Shown: positions 23,745-33,900 of the stretch, one piece after another
Numbering within the stretch: position 1 is the first letter of the stretch
How the letters are laid out: every line of letters starts with the position of its first letter
NCBI GenBank assembly: GCA_037133915.1
Contig: JBAXND010000027.1
Coordinates: forward strand, 1 to 55,165
Direction of reading: 5' to 3'
Length of the DNA stretch: 55,165 bases
Source of the DNA: Bacteroidota bacterium
Lineage (GTDB): Bacteria > Bacteroidota > Bacteroidia > Bacteroidales > CAIWKO01
The notes under the pieces: generated by a model
Database searches by the model: none
The model's input: the letters and a program-made list of their open reading frames with translations, nothing else
Told to the model about the DNA's origin: nothing
Position numbers and translations under genes: made by a program

Positions 23745-25652
23745 ATGGGAAAAATCATTGGAATAGATTTAGGAACCACAAACTCTTGTGTGGCCGTGAT
23801 GGAAGGCAGCGAACCTGTTGTTATTCCCAACAGCGAAGGAAAACGCACCACCCCTTCGGTTGTAGCTTTTACGGAAAACGGAGAACGCAAGGTAGGTGAC
23901 CCGGCAAAACGTCAGGCCATTACCAATCCTGCAAAAACCGTTTCTTCAATAAAACGGATTATGGGCGAATCATACGACCGCATAACCAAAGAAATTTCAC
24001 GCGTACCGTATAAAATTGAAAAAGGCGACAATAACACAGCCCGCGTGCGTATTGACGAACGTTTGTTTACTCCGCAGGAAATTTCGGCTATGGTGCTTCA
24101 GAAAATGAAGAAAACCGCCGAAGATTATCTGGGTACGGAAGTAACCGATGCAGTAATTACAGTACCTGCGTATTTCAGCGATTCGCAGCGTCAGGCTACA
24201 AAGGAAGCCGGTGAAATTGCCGGTCTCAATGTGAAACGTATTATTAATGAACCTACAGCCGCTGCGCTTGCCTATGGTCTTGATAAAAAGAACAAGGATA
24301 TCAAAATAGCCGTTTATGACCTTGGTGGCGGTACCTTCGATATTTCGATTCTTGAACTCGGTGAAGGTGTGTTTGAAGTGAAATCTACCAATGGCGATAC
24401 CCACCTTGGCGGTGATGACTTTGACCAGCGCGTGATTGACTGGCTGGCCGACGAATTTAAAAACGATGAAGGTATTGACCTGCGCCGCGACCCAATGGCA
24501 TTACAGCGCCTGAAAGAAGCCGCCGAAAAAGCAAAAATTGAACTTTCGAGCTCAACACAGACGGAAATCAACCTGCCATACATCATGCCCGTTGACGGTA
24601 TCCCGAAACATCTTGTGAAAACACTTACCCGCGCCAAATTCGAACAACTCTGTGACGATTTGATTCAGGCAACAGTGGAACCTTGCCGCAAAGCACTGAA
24701 CGATGCAGGTATGACCACAAAAGATATTGATGAAGTGATTCTGGTGGGCGGTTCAACACGTATGCCGGTGATTCAGAAATTAGTTGAGGATTTCTTTGGA
24801 AAAGCCCCGTCAAAAGGCGTGAATCCCGATGAGGTTGTGGCCATTGGTGCTGCAATACAGGGCGGCGTGCTTACAGGCGAAGTAAAAGACGTGCTGCTGC
24901 TCGATGTAACTCCGCTTTCACTCGGTATAGAAACAATGGGTGGCGTTATGACCAAACTCATTGATTCAAACACTACAATTCCTATCAAGAAATCTGAAGT
25001 ATTCTCTACGGCTTCCGACAGCCAGACATCTGTTGAAATACATATTCTGCAGGGCGAACGTCCCATGGCAACCGGAAATAAAAGTATCGGCCGCTTCCAT
25101 CTCGATGGTATTCCACCTGCCCCGCGCGGTGTGCCTCAGATTGAAGTTACCTTTGATATTGATGCCAACGGTATTCTGAATGTGTCTGCCAAAGATAAAG
25201 CTACCGGCAAAACACAGCAGATTCGTATCGAAGCATCATCGGGGTTGAGCGATGCCGAGATTAAGAAGATGAAAGAAGAAGCTCTGGCAAATTCTGAAAG
25301 CGACCGTCAGCAGCGCGAAAGGGTTGACAAACTGAATGCCGCCGATTCACTGATATTCCAGACTGAAAAGCAGATTAAGGAATACGGAGATAAAATTCCG
25401 CCGGCAAAAAAAGAAGCCATTGACAAAGGTCTTGAAGAGCTGAAAAATGCTCATAAAAGTCAGGATTTGGCAGAAATCGATAAAGCTATGACCACGCTGA
25501 ATGCTGCATGGCAAGCCGCCAGCGAAGAAATGTATAAAGCCACGCAAGGACAGAATCCGGAGCCGGGTCAGGAAAATCCTCCCCAGGATAAAAAAGGCGG
25601 TGACGAAGTAACCGATGTGGATTTTGAAGAAGTTAAAGACGATAAAAAATAA
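23745..25652 (+). CDS. dnaK: Hsp70 chaperone DnaK
   Basis: A full 635-residue cytosolic Hsp70 that binds unfolded segments in an ATP-driven cycle with DnaJ and GrpE. Seen: [18 protein letters not shown] at the N-terminus, the phosphate motifs [15 protein letters not shown] and [13 protein letters not shown] in the ATPase domain (about 1-380), the linker [16 protein letters not shown], the peptide-binding domain and a helical lid with the acidic tail [12 protein letters not shown]. It stands alone: no dnaJ or grpE is adjacent. It has its own terminator and a putative sigma-54-type control region. Confidence 0.99.
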   Translation: MGKIIGIDLGTTNSCVAVMEGSEPVVIPNSEGKRTTPSVVAFTENGERKVGDPAKRQAITNPAKTVSSIKRIMGESYDRITKEISRVPYKIEKGDNNTARVRIDERLFTPQEISAMVLQKMKKTAEDYLGTEVTDAVITVPAYFSDSQRQATKEAGEIAGLNVKRIINEPTAAALAYGLDKKNKDIKIAVYDLGGGTFDISILELGEGVFEVKSTNGDTHLGGDDFDQRVIDWLADEFKNDEGIDLRRDPMALQRLKEAAEKAKIELSSSTQTEINLPYIMPVDGIPKHLVKTLTRAKFEQLCDDLIQATVEPCRKALNDAGMTTKDIDEVILVGGSTRMPVIQKLVEDFFGKAPSKGVNPDEVVAIGAAIQGGVLTGEVKDVLLLDVTPLSLGIETMGGVMTKLIDSNTTIPIKKSEVFSTASDSQTSVEIHILQGERPMATGNKSIGRFHLDGIPPAPRGVPQIEVTFDIDANGILNVSAKDKATGKTQQIRIEASSGLSDAEIKKMKEEALANSESDRQQRERVDKLNAADSLIFQTEKQIKEYGDKIPPAKKEAIDKGLEELKNAHKSQDLAEIDKAMTTLNAAWQAASEEMYKATQGQNPEPGQENPPQDKKGGDEVTDVDFEEVKDDKK

Positions 25653-25673
25653 TTGCCTGTTTTTAAAAGTGAA

Positions 25674-25701
25674 AAGCCTCCCGTTTGTGGAGGCTTTTTT
25701 T
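25674..25701 (+). terminator. Rho-independent terminator of dnaK
   Basis: Stem GCCTCC/GGAGGC extended by AA/TT, a seven-base loop and seven T, starting about 20 bases after the dnaK stop. Confidence 0.9.
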
Positions 25702-25772
25702 GAAACATCCAAATACACACAATGATGTTTACAACTTTCAAAATACTTAATATAAATTTAATGTAAAATGGT

Positions 25773-25780
25773 TAGATTTG
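25773..25780 (+). promoter_or_regulatory. Putative -7 element of the first T9SS cargo gene
   Basis: TAGATTTG matches TAnnTTTG, 73 bases before the ATG at 25854. No clear -33 TTTG was found. Confidence 0.35.
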
Positions 25781-25853
25781 CCAATCTTGATATTACTTTT
25801 GATAAGGTATATTCAAAGAAATTAATCCTTTAGTAAAACATAAAACACAAATT

Positions 25854-28262
25854 ATGAAAACAAGAATTACGTTTGCAGCCATTTTGTGCATGCTTTTCGC
25901 AATGGCTATGCCCGTGAAGGCGCAAGTATCTATTACCGGAAACGGTAGTTATTTGCAGACTTTCGACGGTCTTATTAATACGGGCTCAACGCCCTGGGTT
26001 GATAATTCTACACTTGCAAACTGGTGGGCATCCAGAGCTCTTGGAACAAATACATTAACTGCCGGTGGTGGCGGTCAAACCTCAGGCGGATTGTGGAGCT
26101 ACGGCAAGAACGGCAGCACTGACCGTGCATTGGGTTCACTTGCATCGGGCAGCACCGGAAGTATTGCTTTTGGTGTACAGTTTCAGAATAATACCACTTC
26201 TACAATTACCAGCGTGCTGGTGGCATATACCGGTGAACAGTGGAGAAAAGGCGGAGGCACGACTCCTCAGGCTGACTCTGTATGGTATAAAGTTAGCCCC
26301 ACGCTGATTACGAGTGTTTCTCCCGGCGTAAATGCGGGATGGACCAAAGTGGCAGCACTTGATTTTTACAGCATCGTAAATTCATCACCGGGTGGTGCGT
26401 TGTATGGTGATTCATCTGCATACCGCACTAAATTTACCGCAGTAGCTCTGCCGGGTCTTTCACTGCCCGCCGGTTCATTCCTGATGGTGAAATGGGACGA
26501 CCCTGACAATACAGGTGCTGATGACGGACTTGCTATTGACAGCGTAAATGTTTCATGGACTGTTCCTCCTCCCGATGTTACACCTCCTACCGTAGTTGAT
26601 GCATGGGCACTCAACCTGAATCAGGTGGTGGTCGCTTTCGATGAACCTCTTGATGCAGCTACGGCACAAAACGCTTCAAATTACACATGGTCTTTTGGTA
26701 CACAAACCGGAACAGCCGTTCTCAGACCTACACTCGATACCGTTGACCTTACCCTGAGCACACCGCTTATAAGCGGCACGTTGGATACCTTGTTTGTTTG
26801 CTGTGTAAAAGATGTGGCATTGAATACAATGACAGGCGTTTCTAAATTTGAAATAGTTTCTACAGTTCTTGATAACACTCCTCCTGTAGCAACCGATGCA
26901 TGGGCAAACGACCTCACTCACGTGACAGTTACCTTCAATGAGCCCTTATTCCCGATGGACGCCGTTGATCCTACAAATTATAACTGGTTTTTATCTACAA
27001 CTACCGGTTCCGTTTCACTGCGCCCCACACACGATACCGTTGATCTGGTACTGAGTGTTGGACTTACAAGCGGCATAACCGACACCTTGTATGTTAGCGG
27101 CCTCAATGATACCGCCCTGAATACAATGTCTGTAGTGTATAAATTCCCCATATTAATCAGTATTCTTGATACGTTCCCACCGGCTGTTATTGATGCCTAT
27201 GCAACATCAGTCAGCAATGTTGTGGTGGTGTTCAGCGAACCGATATTTACAATGGGACCGGTGAATGTATCTGACTATTCATGGCTCAATGCCGTTACCG
27301 GAAGTGTAAGCTACCGCCCGACCGGTGATACTGCCGACCTCGTTCTGAGCACACCGCTGCTTCTGGGTGTTACAGATACGCTTATTGTATGCTGCGTAAC
27401 CGATACTGCCCTTAATCCTATCGTTACACCTTACCGTTTACCGGTTATTTTTGGTGCTATGCCTATCGATACACTGGTTTATTGGGTATTCCCCAACAGT
27501 CCTGATGATACTCTTTCAGATGGTGGTATTCCTGCCAATCTTGGACGCTCAATAAAACGCGAACCTTCTTTTACGGGCGCTATTACATACGTATCCGGAG
27601 CTTCAAGTCAGGCTGCCAGAACACTGGGCTGGGACGGTGGTGACGGCACAAAATACTGGGTCGTTAACTTTACAACACTTGGTTATGACAGCATTCAGTT
27701 CTCATCAAAACAACGCTCATCAGGTACCGGCCCCCGCGACTGGAAAGTTGAATACAGTACCGACAATCTGTGGTGGTTTGACGTGAACGGTGCGACCGTT
27801 TCTGCAAAAGATAACTGGAGTGCCGGTGTTCTTCATAATGTGTCCACAAACTGGGATCTGAATAACAAACCGAACGTATGGCTCAGGTGGATTATGACAA
27901 GCGACAGTGCTGTTAATCCCGGCGCCCTTGTTTCAACCGGTGGCAGTTCACGTATTGATGATATTCTTGTTCACGGTCGTTTGAATCCGCTGGTAAATAT
28001 CAACGATGCAAAGAATACCAGCACATCGGTGAACATCTATCCTAACCCGAATAACGGTAACTTCAGGATTGACTTTTCGCAGGATGCACAGCGTAATGAC
28101 ATCATGATTCTTTCCGCTACCGGAAGTGTGGTTTATAGCGCAACAGCCACTTCGGCTGCTGTTGATATCGACCTGACTTCATTCGGCAAAGGACTTTATA
28201 TTATTCGCATTTCAGATCTGGCAAGTAATAAAGTTACCTTGAAAAAGGTGGTGGTTGAATAA
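25854..28262 (+). CDS. Large secreted protein with Ig-like repeats and T9SS type A sorting domain
   Basis: An 802-residue exported protein with signal peptide (about 1-23, MPVKAQ). Residues about 25-235 form an N-terminal region with a beta-sandwich look (GNGSYLQTFDGLI, then a D-rich DDPDNTGADDGLAIDSV). Three tandem repeats of about 100 residues follow, each opening with (T/F)PP-x-V-x-DA(W/Y)A and containing V-x-F-x-EPL/I and a conserved DT(L/V)-x-V-x-CC or SG segment, like Ig-fold SwmB-type domains. After that come a domain of about 180 residues and a T9SS type A sorting domain (IYPNPNNGNF, then FGKGLYIIRIS and LKKVVVE). A surface adhesin or cell-wall-active role is plausible, but no catalytic motif was recognised. 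Terminal C-C pairs in two repeats are unusual. Confidence 0.83.
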   Translation: MKTRITFAAILCMLFAMAMPVKAQVSITGNGSYLQTFDGLINTGSTPWVDNSTLANWWASRALGTNTLTAGGGGQTSGGLWSYGKNGSTDRALGSLASGSTGSIAFGVQFQNNTTSTITSVLVAYTGEQWRKGGGTTPQADSVWYKVSPTLITSVSPGVNAGWTKVAALDFYSIVNSSPGGALYGDSSAYRTKFTAVALPGLSLPAGSFLMVKWDDPDNTGADDGLAIDSVNVSWTVPPPDVTPPTVVDAWALNLNQVVVAFDEPLDAATAQNASNYTWSFGTQTGTAVLRPTLDTVDLTLSTPLISGTLDTLFVCCVKDVALNTMTGVSKFEIVSTVLDNTPPVATDAWANDLTHVTVTFNEPLFPMDAVDPTNYNWFLSTTTGSVSLRPTHDTVDLVLSVGLTSGITDTLYVSGLNDTALNTMSVVYKFPILISILDTFPPAVIDAYATSVSNVVVVFSEPIFTMGPVNVSDYSWLNAVTGSVSYRPTGDTADLVLSTPLLLGVTDTLIVCCVTDTALNPIVTPYRLPVIFGAMPIDTLVYWVFPNSPDDTLSDGGIPANLGRSIKREPSFTGAITYVSGASSQAARTLGWDGGDGTKYWVVNFTTLGYDSIQFSSKQRSSGTGPRDWKVEYSTDNLWWFDVNGATVSAKDNWSAGVLHNVSTNWDLNNKPNVWLRWIMTSDSAVNPGALVSTGGSSRIDDILVHGRLNPLVNINDAKNTSTSVNIYPNPNNGNFRIDFSQDAQRNDIMILSATGSVVYSATATSAAVDIDLTSFGKGLYIIRISDLASNKVTLKKVVVE

Positions 28263-28282
28263 TTTTTAATAACCTCTGAGAT

Positions 28283-29338
28283 ATGAAAACGAATCAACTG
28301 AAATGGTTTTTATTTGGACTGTTTTTCGTGCTTACGGCACGCACAGTACAGTCGCAAATACTGATATCCGGGGTTAACTTCAATCCCAGCGGAACGGATT
28401 CTATCTATGAATATGTACAGCTTATTGCTACCGAAACTATCGACTTTTCAGTCGATAGTTTCTCGGTAGTGGTTGCCAACAACGGCACAGTCGGAGCAAA
28501 CGGCTGGGCTCAGGGCGGCAGTACTTCTTATAAATTTGACCTGACAAGCGGCGTGGTTCATACCGGCGATGTATTTTATGTCGGAGGTGACGGCATGCTG
28601 ATAGATGGTCTTGGCTCGGCCGATTTGAGCAGTGAGTTGTGGGTTCGTACTATTAATGTTACCACTACCAACGGCGACGGATTTGGAACAAAATCAAGTT
28701 CGGGTGTTTTTGGTAATGCCGGTAACAATGCCGACGGCATCGCAGTGTTTCAGGGTACGGTACTTACTGCCGCTTCTGTTCCCGTTGATGCCATCTTTTA
28801 CGGCAAAGGCATAGGAACCGCTTATGCACCACCCAACGGATATACAGTGCCTACAGGCGATTTCTATGACAATACGCAGGGAATGTTTGGCGCCGGAACA
28901 AATACCTATTTTGTGCCCTTTAACAATAATGGCCGCGACACACTGCTCCGCTTCACGGGTGTGTACAACACCATTACAAACACCTGGGCAAACCACAGGG
29001 TGCCGACTTATACTTCCCTGACACCGGCCACTACCATACCGGATATTGCCACACAGATTGTGCTTGTTGACAACAGTTTTGGCATTGCCGAAAACAAAGA
29101 GATGAAAACAGGCATCAGCCCGAATCCTTCGGATGGTGTGTTTTATGTTTCCAACCCCAATACGGCCTTGATGAATATTGCGGTTTATGACATCACAGGT
29201 AAGGAAGTAATTAAACTGAGTTCTGCCGACAAAAAGATACTGCTCCAAATGACCGGAATGGTAAACGGCGTTTACTTTGTGAAAATCACCGACAGCAAAA
29301 ACGGCACTCAGAAAACACTGAAAGCCGTGTTGCGCTGA
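28283..29338 (+). CDS. Secreted lamin-tail-like protein with T9SS type A sorting domain
   Basis: A 351-residue exported protein with signal peptide ending near TVQSQ. The mature part opens ILISGVNFNPSGTDSIYEYVQLIATETIDFSVDSFSV in spaced pieces, close to lamin-tail-domain beta-sandwiches, and is rich in Asn, Gly and Thr. The last 80 residues are a T9SS type A sorting domain (ISPNPSDGVFYV, YDITGKEV, NGVYFVKI). It starts 20 bases after the previous T9SS gene and shares its terminator at 29359-29396, so the two probably form an operon exporting a pair of surface proteins. Confidence 0.82.
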   Translation: MKTNQLKWFLFGLFFVLTARTVQSQILISGVNFNPSGTDSIYEYVQLIATETIDFSVDSFSVVVANNGTVGANGWAQGGSTSYKFDLTSGVVHTGDVFYVGGDGMLIDGLGSADLSSELWVRTINVTTTNGDGFGTKSSSGVFGNAGNNADGIAVFQGTVLTAASVPVDAIFYGKGIGTAYAPPNGYTVPTGDFYDNTQGMFGAGTNTYFVPFNNNGRDTLLRFTGVYNTITNTWANHRVPTYTSLTPATTIPDIATQIVLVDNSFGIAENKEMKTGISPNPSDGVFYVSNPNTALMNIAVYDITGKEVIKLSSADKKILLQMTGMVNGVYFVKITDSKNGTQKTLKAVLR

Positions 29339-29358
29339 TTCATCCGTAATGATAATAA

Positions 29359-29396
29359 AAAAGAGAGCCGTCCTGTAAAGGATGGCTCTCTTTTTT
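29359..29396 (+). terminator. Terminator of the T9SS cargo pair
   Basis: A stem of thirteen pairs, one mismatched (AAGAGAGCCGTCC and GGATGGCTCTCTT), a six-base loop TGTAAA and a T-run, with an A-run on the 5' side so it could work in both directions. Confidence 0.92.
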
Positions 29397-29456
29397 GTTT
29401 GCCCAAACCTAGACCTTGCTCCCTGAAATGTTGACTTGGTCTCCTTAAAATTTAAC

Positions 29457-29485
29457 TGCTGTCACGACATGCAAACGCTCGCCAA
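29457..29485. repeat. 29-bp dispersed repeat, copy 1
   Basis: The first of three 29-base elements that begin TGCTGTCACG and end GCxCGCCAA. The other copies are at 30752-30780 and 30846-30874, on the far side of the FISUMP gene. It is identical to copy 3 at 25 of 29 positions by eye. Confidence 0.75.
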
Positions 29486-29529
29486 CAGAACTTCACCGAC
29501 GAATTCAAACCATCGTTATGTATTGTTGA

Positions 29530-30477
29530 TTATTCTTTAATCAGTTTTTGCTGAACAGTGGTCGTATTGTTCGTAAGTCTGATAATATATATACCTTTTG
29601 ACAATGAACTTATGTCAATTTCATTGCTGCCTCCAATTAATTCACTTTGAATAACAACAGCTCCAACGATATTATAAATTTGCATTTTTACATTTTCTGT
29701 CACGGTGTAATTTATATTGATTCTGTCTGAGGCCGGATTTGGAAATATCTTAAACTCTTTTTGAAAATTATTATTCTCAATATTGCTGGCAAAATCACAT
29801 ATACAGCGTACTGAAAAGCCATAAGTCTTCACATAATAATTGCGGTTAAACGTAGCCTTATCCCATCCCAGATTTCTTCTCCAGATATTATTATCGTCAA
29901 AGGGTGTGGATGACCAAAGATCGGCATGAGTCCCAATATTGAGAAAGGAACCATCAGGATAACGAGTACCTGCAGGCATGGCGCTGAAACCACTGCTATT
30001 GGATGCACCTGCATTTGGACTGTTCCAATGCGAATATCCCGCTTCTTTTATGTCACCGCCAATATGAGTACCTACCCAACCCGAGGCATTCGTATCAACA
30101 GTATTGTCGAGAAATTTTGATAAAACATTCCATTCCGGTTCACTAGGTACATGCCAGTTAAGCGGACAGATTTTACGAGGGTCGTTAACAGCGTACCAGT
30201 TATATAATCCTCCATATACCGGAACACTGTTTAATGAATCGTTGTCGTAGAAACTTCTTGCTCCGGTTGTGAGATTTCCCCATGAAGAATTGTCTGTTAC
30301 ATTAGGAATCGCATTTCCATTCCGGTAATGTTTTACCTTAAGGTTTTCTTTCATCCAGACTTGTGTCCCGATAGAAACGGTATTATATACATTTCCGTCA
30401 ATATCAGTAACTGTTTGAGCCGGACAATTAAATGCAAAAAGTACAAGTGCCGCGAGGAGTAATTTTTTTATTTTCAT
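29530..30477 (-). CDS. FISUMP-domain secreted protein with T9SS type A sorting domain
   Basis: A 315-residue protein with a short signal peptide (about 1-20, FNCPAQ). Residues about 22-225 are a Fibrobacter succinogenes major paralogous (FISUMP) domain: VTDIDGNVYNTVSIGTQVWM, ENLKV, YNWYAV, CPLNWHVPS, W(N)VLSKFL, GFSAMPAGTRYPDG, LWSSTPF and SVRCICD, all in the usual order. A T9SS type A sorting domain closes it (IFPNPASDRI, IYNIVG, LSKGIYIIRL). Such proteins are common surface-exposed paralogues in Bacteroidota with a lectin-like fold and unknown ligand. The gene is bracketed by 29-bp repeats. Confidence 0.9.
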   Translation of the reverse strand: MKIKKLLLAALVLFAFNCPAQTVTDIDGNVYNTVSIGTQVWMKENLKVKHYRNGNAIPNVTDNSSWGNLTTGARSFYDNDSLNSVPVYGGLYNWYAVNDPRKICPLNWHVPSEPEWNVLSKFLDNTVDTNASGWVGTHIGGDIKEAGYSHWNSPNAGASNSSGFSAMPAGTRYPDGSFLNIGTHADLWSSTPFDDNNIWRRNLGWDKATFNRNYYVKTYGFSVRCICDFASNIENNNFQKEFKIFPNPASDRININYTVTENVKMQIYNIVGAVVIQSELIGGSNEIDISSLSKGIYIIRLTNNTTTVQQKLIKE

Positions 30478-30751
30478 AATTAATCAATTTAAATTTTTAT
30501 AAAATAATATAAGTTTGATATTCTCGATACAGTCATGTTAATATGCTTATCCCGGAACTCAAATATTTGTCCGGGCGAGATACCCTTTTTAGTCTCCCTT
30601 TCAACTTATAATCTCAATACAAATATATAAAAATATCATATAAGTGTGTAATACTTCTGTTTTTTTTATTTCTGAATGATAACTCAGGGCATAGCAACCC
30701 CAAGGTGTTTCTCTCACAATCTATAATTACTTATTGCTGTTCATTTTTCCT

Positions 30752-30780
30752 TGCTGTCACGCTATAGAATTGCGCGCCAA
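30752..30780. repeat. 29-bp dispersed repeat, copy 2
   Basis: A 29-base element with the same ends as the other copies (TGCTGTCACG and TGCGCGCCAA) but a more diverged middle. Confidence 0.7.
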
Positions 30781-30845
30781 TAGCTTCGTTTGTGCCAAGA
30801 CAAAAGAATCGATAAAATGATGAGAAAAGACCGGACATACTGGCC

Positions 30846-30874
30846 TGCTGTCACGACTTACAAACGCGCGCCAT
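30846..30874. repeat. 29-bp dispersed repeat, copy 3
   Basis: A 29-base element beginning TGCTGTCACGACTTAC and ending GCGCGCCAT. It is closest to copy 1 (25 of 29 positions). Confidence 0.75.
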
Positions 30875-30910
30875 GAGAGTAAAACCGGTCAACGCTATTC
30901 AGGGATGGTC

Positions 30911-30966
30911 AACTATTCACTCTTCACTCTTCACTATTCACTCTTCACTATTCCCTAACCCCTAAT
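30911..30966. repeat. Eight-unit heptanucleotide array at the alpha-2-macroglobulin stop codon
   Basis: Consecutive 7-base units: AACTATT, CACTCTT, CACTCTT, CACTATT, CACTCTT, CACTATT, CCCTAAC, CCCTAAT. The last unit contains CTA at 30962-30964, the reverse complement of the TAG stop of the minus-strand macroglobulin gene. Confidence 0.9.
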
Positions 30967-33900
30967 CACCGACCTTCACCCGTATCCCTTCAGAATGCGC
31001 GCTGAACTCAGGGGCGTACATACATTCGATACTGGTGACGCCGTTTGAGAAATCGCCCTTGTGTGTCACGAACATCGGGTATTCAAACACGTAGGTTCCT
31101 TTCGGCATGTATGAGATGAAGAAGTTCGTCGCGGCATCGCGGGTGCTTTCGTAATATCCTAATCCGCCCTGATATTTGTACTGCGAGATTACGTTCACAG
31201 GCTCAAAACCCGAAGCACGCATGTCTTTCAGATGTACGTATTCCATGGCGCGGTCCACACGCAGTTCAATACGTACCTTCAGCTTGTCGCCTATCTTCAG
31301 AACGGTGGCTTCCGTTATAGGCTCCAACACAGGACCGGTGGGGCTTTGCCTTACCACAAACAGTTTTTTCTCCAGCTTTAAAGGCGTTTGTGCCGGCGTT
31401 ATTTTATCGAGCTGTTCAAAGTACTGCCAGTACATGGCGCCCCATGCAACGCCCTCATCATGCTTGGTAAGCGTAACATTCCCCATCCCGGGCTTGATGT
31501 CGGCACCCGACCAGGATGCTTTAAAATAACCGGTTCCTGCTTCTACTTTTACGTTGTCCATGGTGGTCGGATCAATCTTTTGTCCGCCAAGGCTTATATC
31601 TACCAATTCACTGCTTACAAGCAAGTCAGTGCCACGCAGTAAGAGCGCGTAACAGGCTTCGGCAGTGGCTTTGGTGGTTTTCCAGTCCTGTGTCTGTTTT
31701 TGCTTCAGCAACCATATTTTTAATTCTTCTACTGATTTGGTATCGTTGGCAACTTCATCAAAACACTCTATCAGCAAGGCCTGTGTTTCAATGGGTGCTT
31801 CGTACCAGTAATATCCTTGCTGCATATCGCGCCAGTACATGCCGAGTTCTTCCGAATGAAGCGCTGTTTCTTTCAATGATTTTATAATGTCTGCCGGTGT
31901 TGCTTTATCATCGAGACGATTCAGCGCGAGCGCAATCATGCCGTTCATATATTTTCCGGTGGATGGCCAGTATTTCTGAGCCTGTCCTTTAAAATAATTA
32001 AAGGCAGTTTGATTATCACCATCCAGTTCTATGGCATCCATAAAATAACTGCGCGCATACAGATATTGAATTTGCGTATTGTCCAGATGATTTTCATTCA
32101 TTGTTTTCGGATAATTCTTTTTGATGTAGGCATAGTCTTCTGCAATACGGTCGTCGAGATACACTACTGCCTTTTTCAGCATGCTCCACACACGCTGGTC
32201 GTCGCGTATTGATTTTATGCCCAGATGGTCGAGATGACCGAGTCCGGTAACAATATACTGTGTGATGTATCGGTCGTCGGGACCGCCGTCGAACCATGGC
32301 CAGCCGCCGTTGCTTGCCTGTTTGCGGATGAGCTTTGTCATGGCACGGCCCAGTTCGTCACTCATACGATTCAGGTCGAACAGCAATGCCAGACGCTGCT
32401 TCCGTTCGCTTTCGTCTTTTGCCTGCAGCACCCAGGGTGTTTCTTCCAGCATCAGCGATTTCAGTTCCTGATTTTTTTCAAGATTCGAAAGCAATGCATC
32501 AGGCGTATAGTTCTTCCAGCTGTCGAACACCTGTTTTATTTTAGGACTTGAGTTAATCACGAAGGATGCAATGCTGTTGGCATAAAAACGGTTGAACACC
32601 TGCTCCGAACATTCGTAAGGATACTCCATCATATACGGAAGTGCCTGAATAGCGTACCATGCCGGATTTGATGTGAATTCCAGCGTAAGCTTGAAGTTTT
32701 TCAGCGTCGTTGATGTTCCCGAATTGGCAAGTTTTGTAAAGGTGAAATTTTTGGTCTGTTTGCCGTTGATGGGCAATGGCAGTGCTTCTGTAACGAGCAT
32801 ACGATTGGTTAGTACCGGCAAGGGCATTTCTTCACCGTCGCTGAAATTTCCTGCTTTCGCAATTACTTTATAGGTGATGGCGCCGATGCCTTCGGGAATG
32901 GAAATATCCCATTCGGCCAGGGTGCTTTGTCCTGCTTTCACGGAAAAAGGTTTTGTTGAAATTTTATTTCCCATAATCTCGTTCAGCGGCTTTAGTGTGG
33001 CGGCATCAAAAAACTCCAGTGTTACATTTCCTTCGAGGTCTTTGTCGGACACATCAGATATTTTGGCGCTGAAGGTCATCTTATCATTCTCGCGCAGGAA
33101 GCGGGGCGGATTGGGCACTACCATCAGGTCTTTCTGGGTAACCAGCTCTTTTGTAATCTGACCGTATTTTAAATCTTTCGTATGTGCCAGCCCCATCATC
33201 TTCCATTTGGTAAGCGCTTCGGGCACGGTGAATTTAATAATGATTTCACCATTTTCATTGGTTTGAAGTACGGGGAAGAAGAAGGCTGTTTCATTGAAAT
33301 TGCTTCTCACCTGTATGCCACCGCCTTCCTGTTTTCCGGCTTCACCCTTGGTTTGTTCGTCTCCGGTAAGTTTGTCGGTGGGTAAAAATTCAGTCGTTGT
33401 TCCGGTCGCTATGGTCATGTCGCCACCGCCGTCTTTTTTCCCATTTTTAGTCTGTGCCTGATCGGCGGCAGGTGCCGGTGCTTTTTCTTCCATAAGACCC
33501 AGAGAAGCTCCCTTGCCTTCGCCACCTCCATATCCGTAACCACTGCCATCATAGTCATAATACCAGCCGTTGTAATCATTATTCCCGAAATAATAGCCGA
33601 ACCAGTTCAGGTAATCATAGCTGTGTATGATGGGAACAATGGCATTTTCAGGTCGTTTTATGGTTAATGTACTGATGGCAGTCCCGAAGGCGTTGGTGGT
33701 ATTCCAGTTTCGCTGGTTGTAGTAATAGTTCCACAAGTTGAAATACCAGTAGTTGGCGCGGAATGCATCCAGAGAGCCGTCGTAAAGCGTTGCAAGCATT
33801 TCGGCCGCCAGCTTTTCACCTTTTTTATCTTTGATTTTTATCTTCCATTCTTCCTGTTGTCCGGGCAAAAGTTTATCTCTGAACGATTCAAATTCTATAT

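Larger units (their letters stand above)
30478..30961. other. 484-base non-coding gap
   Basis: No open frame of note on either strand. From left to right it holds an AT-rich stretch, a compound inverted repeat (CCCGGA 30551-30556, inner palindrome CAAATATTTG 30560-30569, TCCGGG 30570-30575), another AT-rich stretch, two copies of the 29-bp repeat (30752-30780 and 30846-30874), and a heptanucleotide array from 30911. The promoter of the FISUMP gene should lie at the left end but no clear -7/-33 pair was found. Confidence 0.7.
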
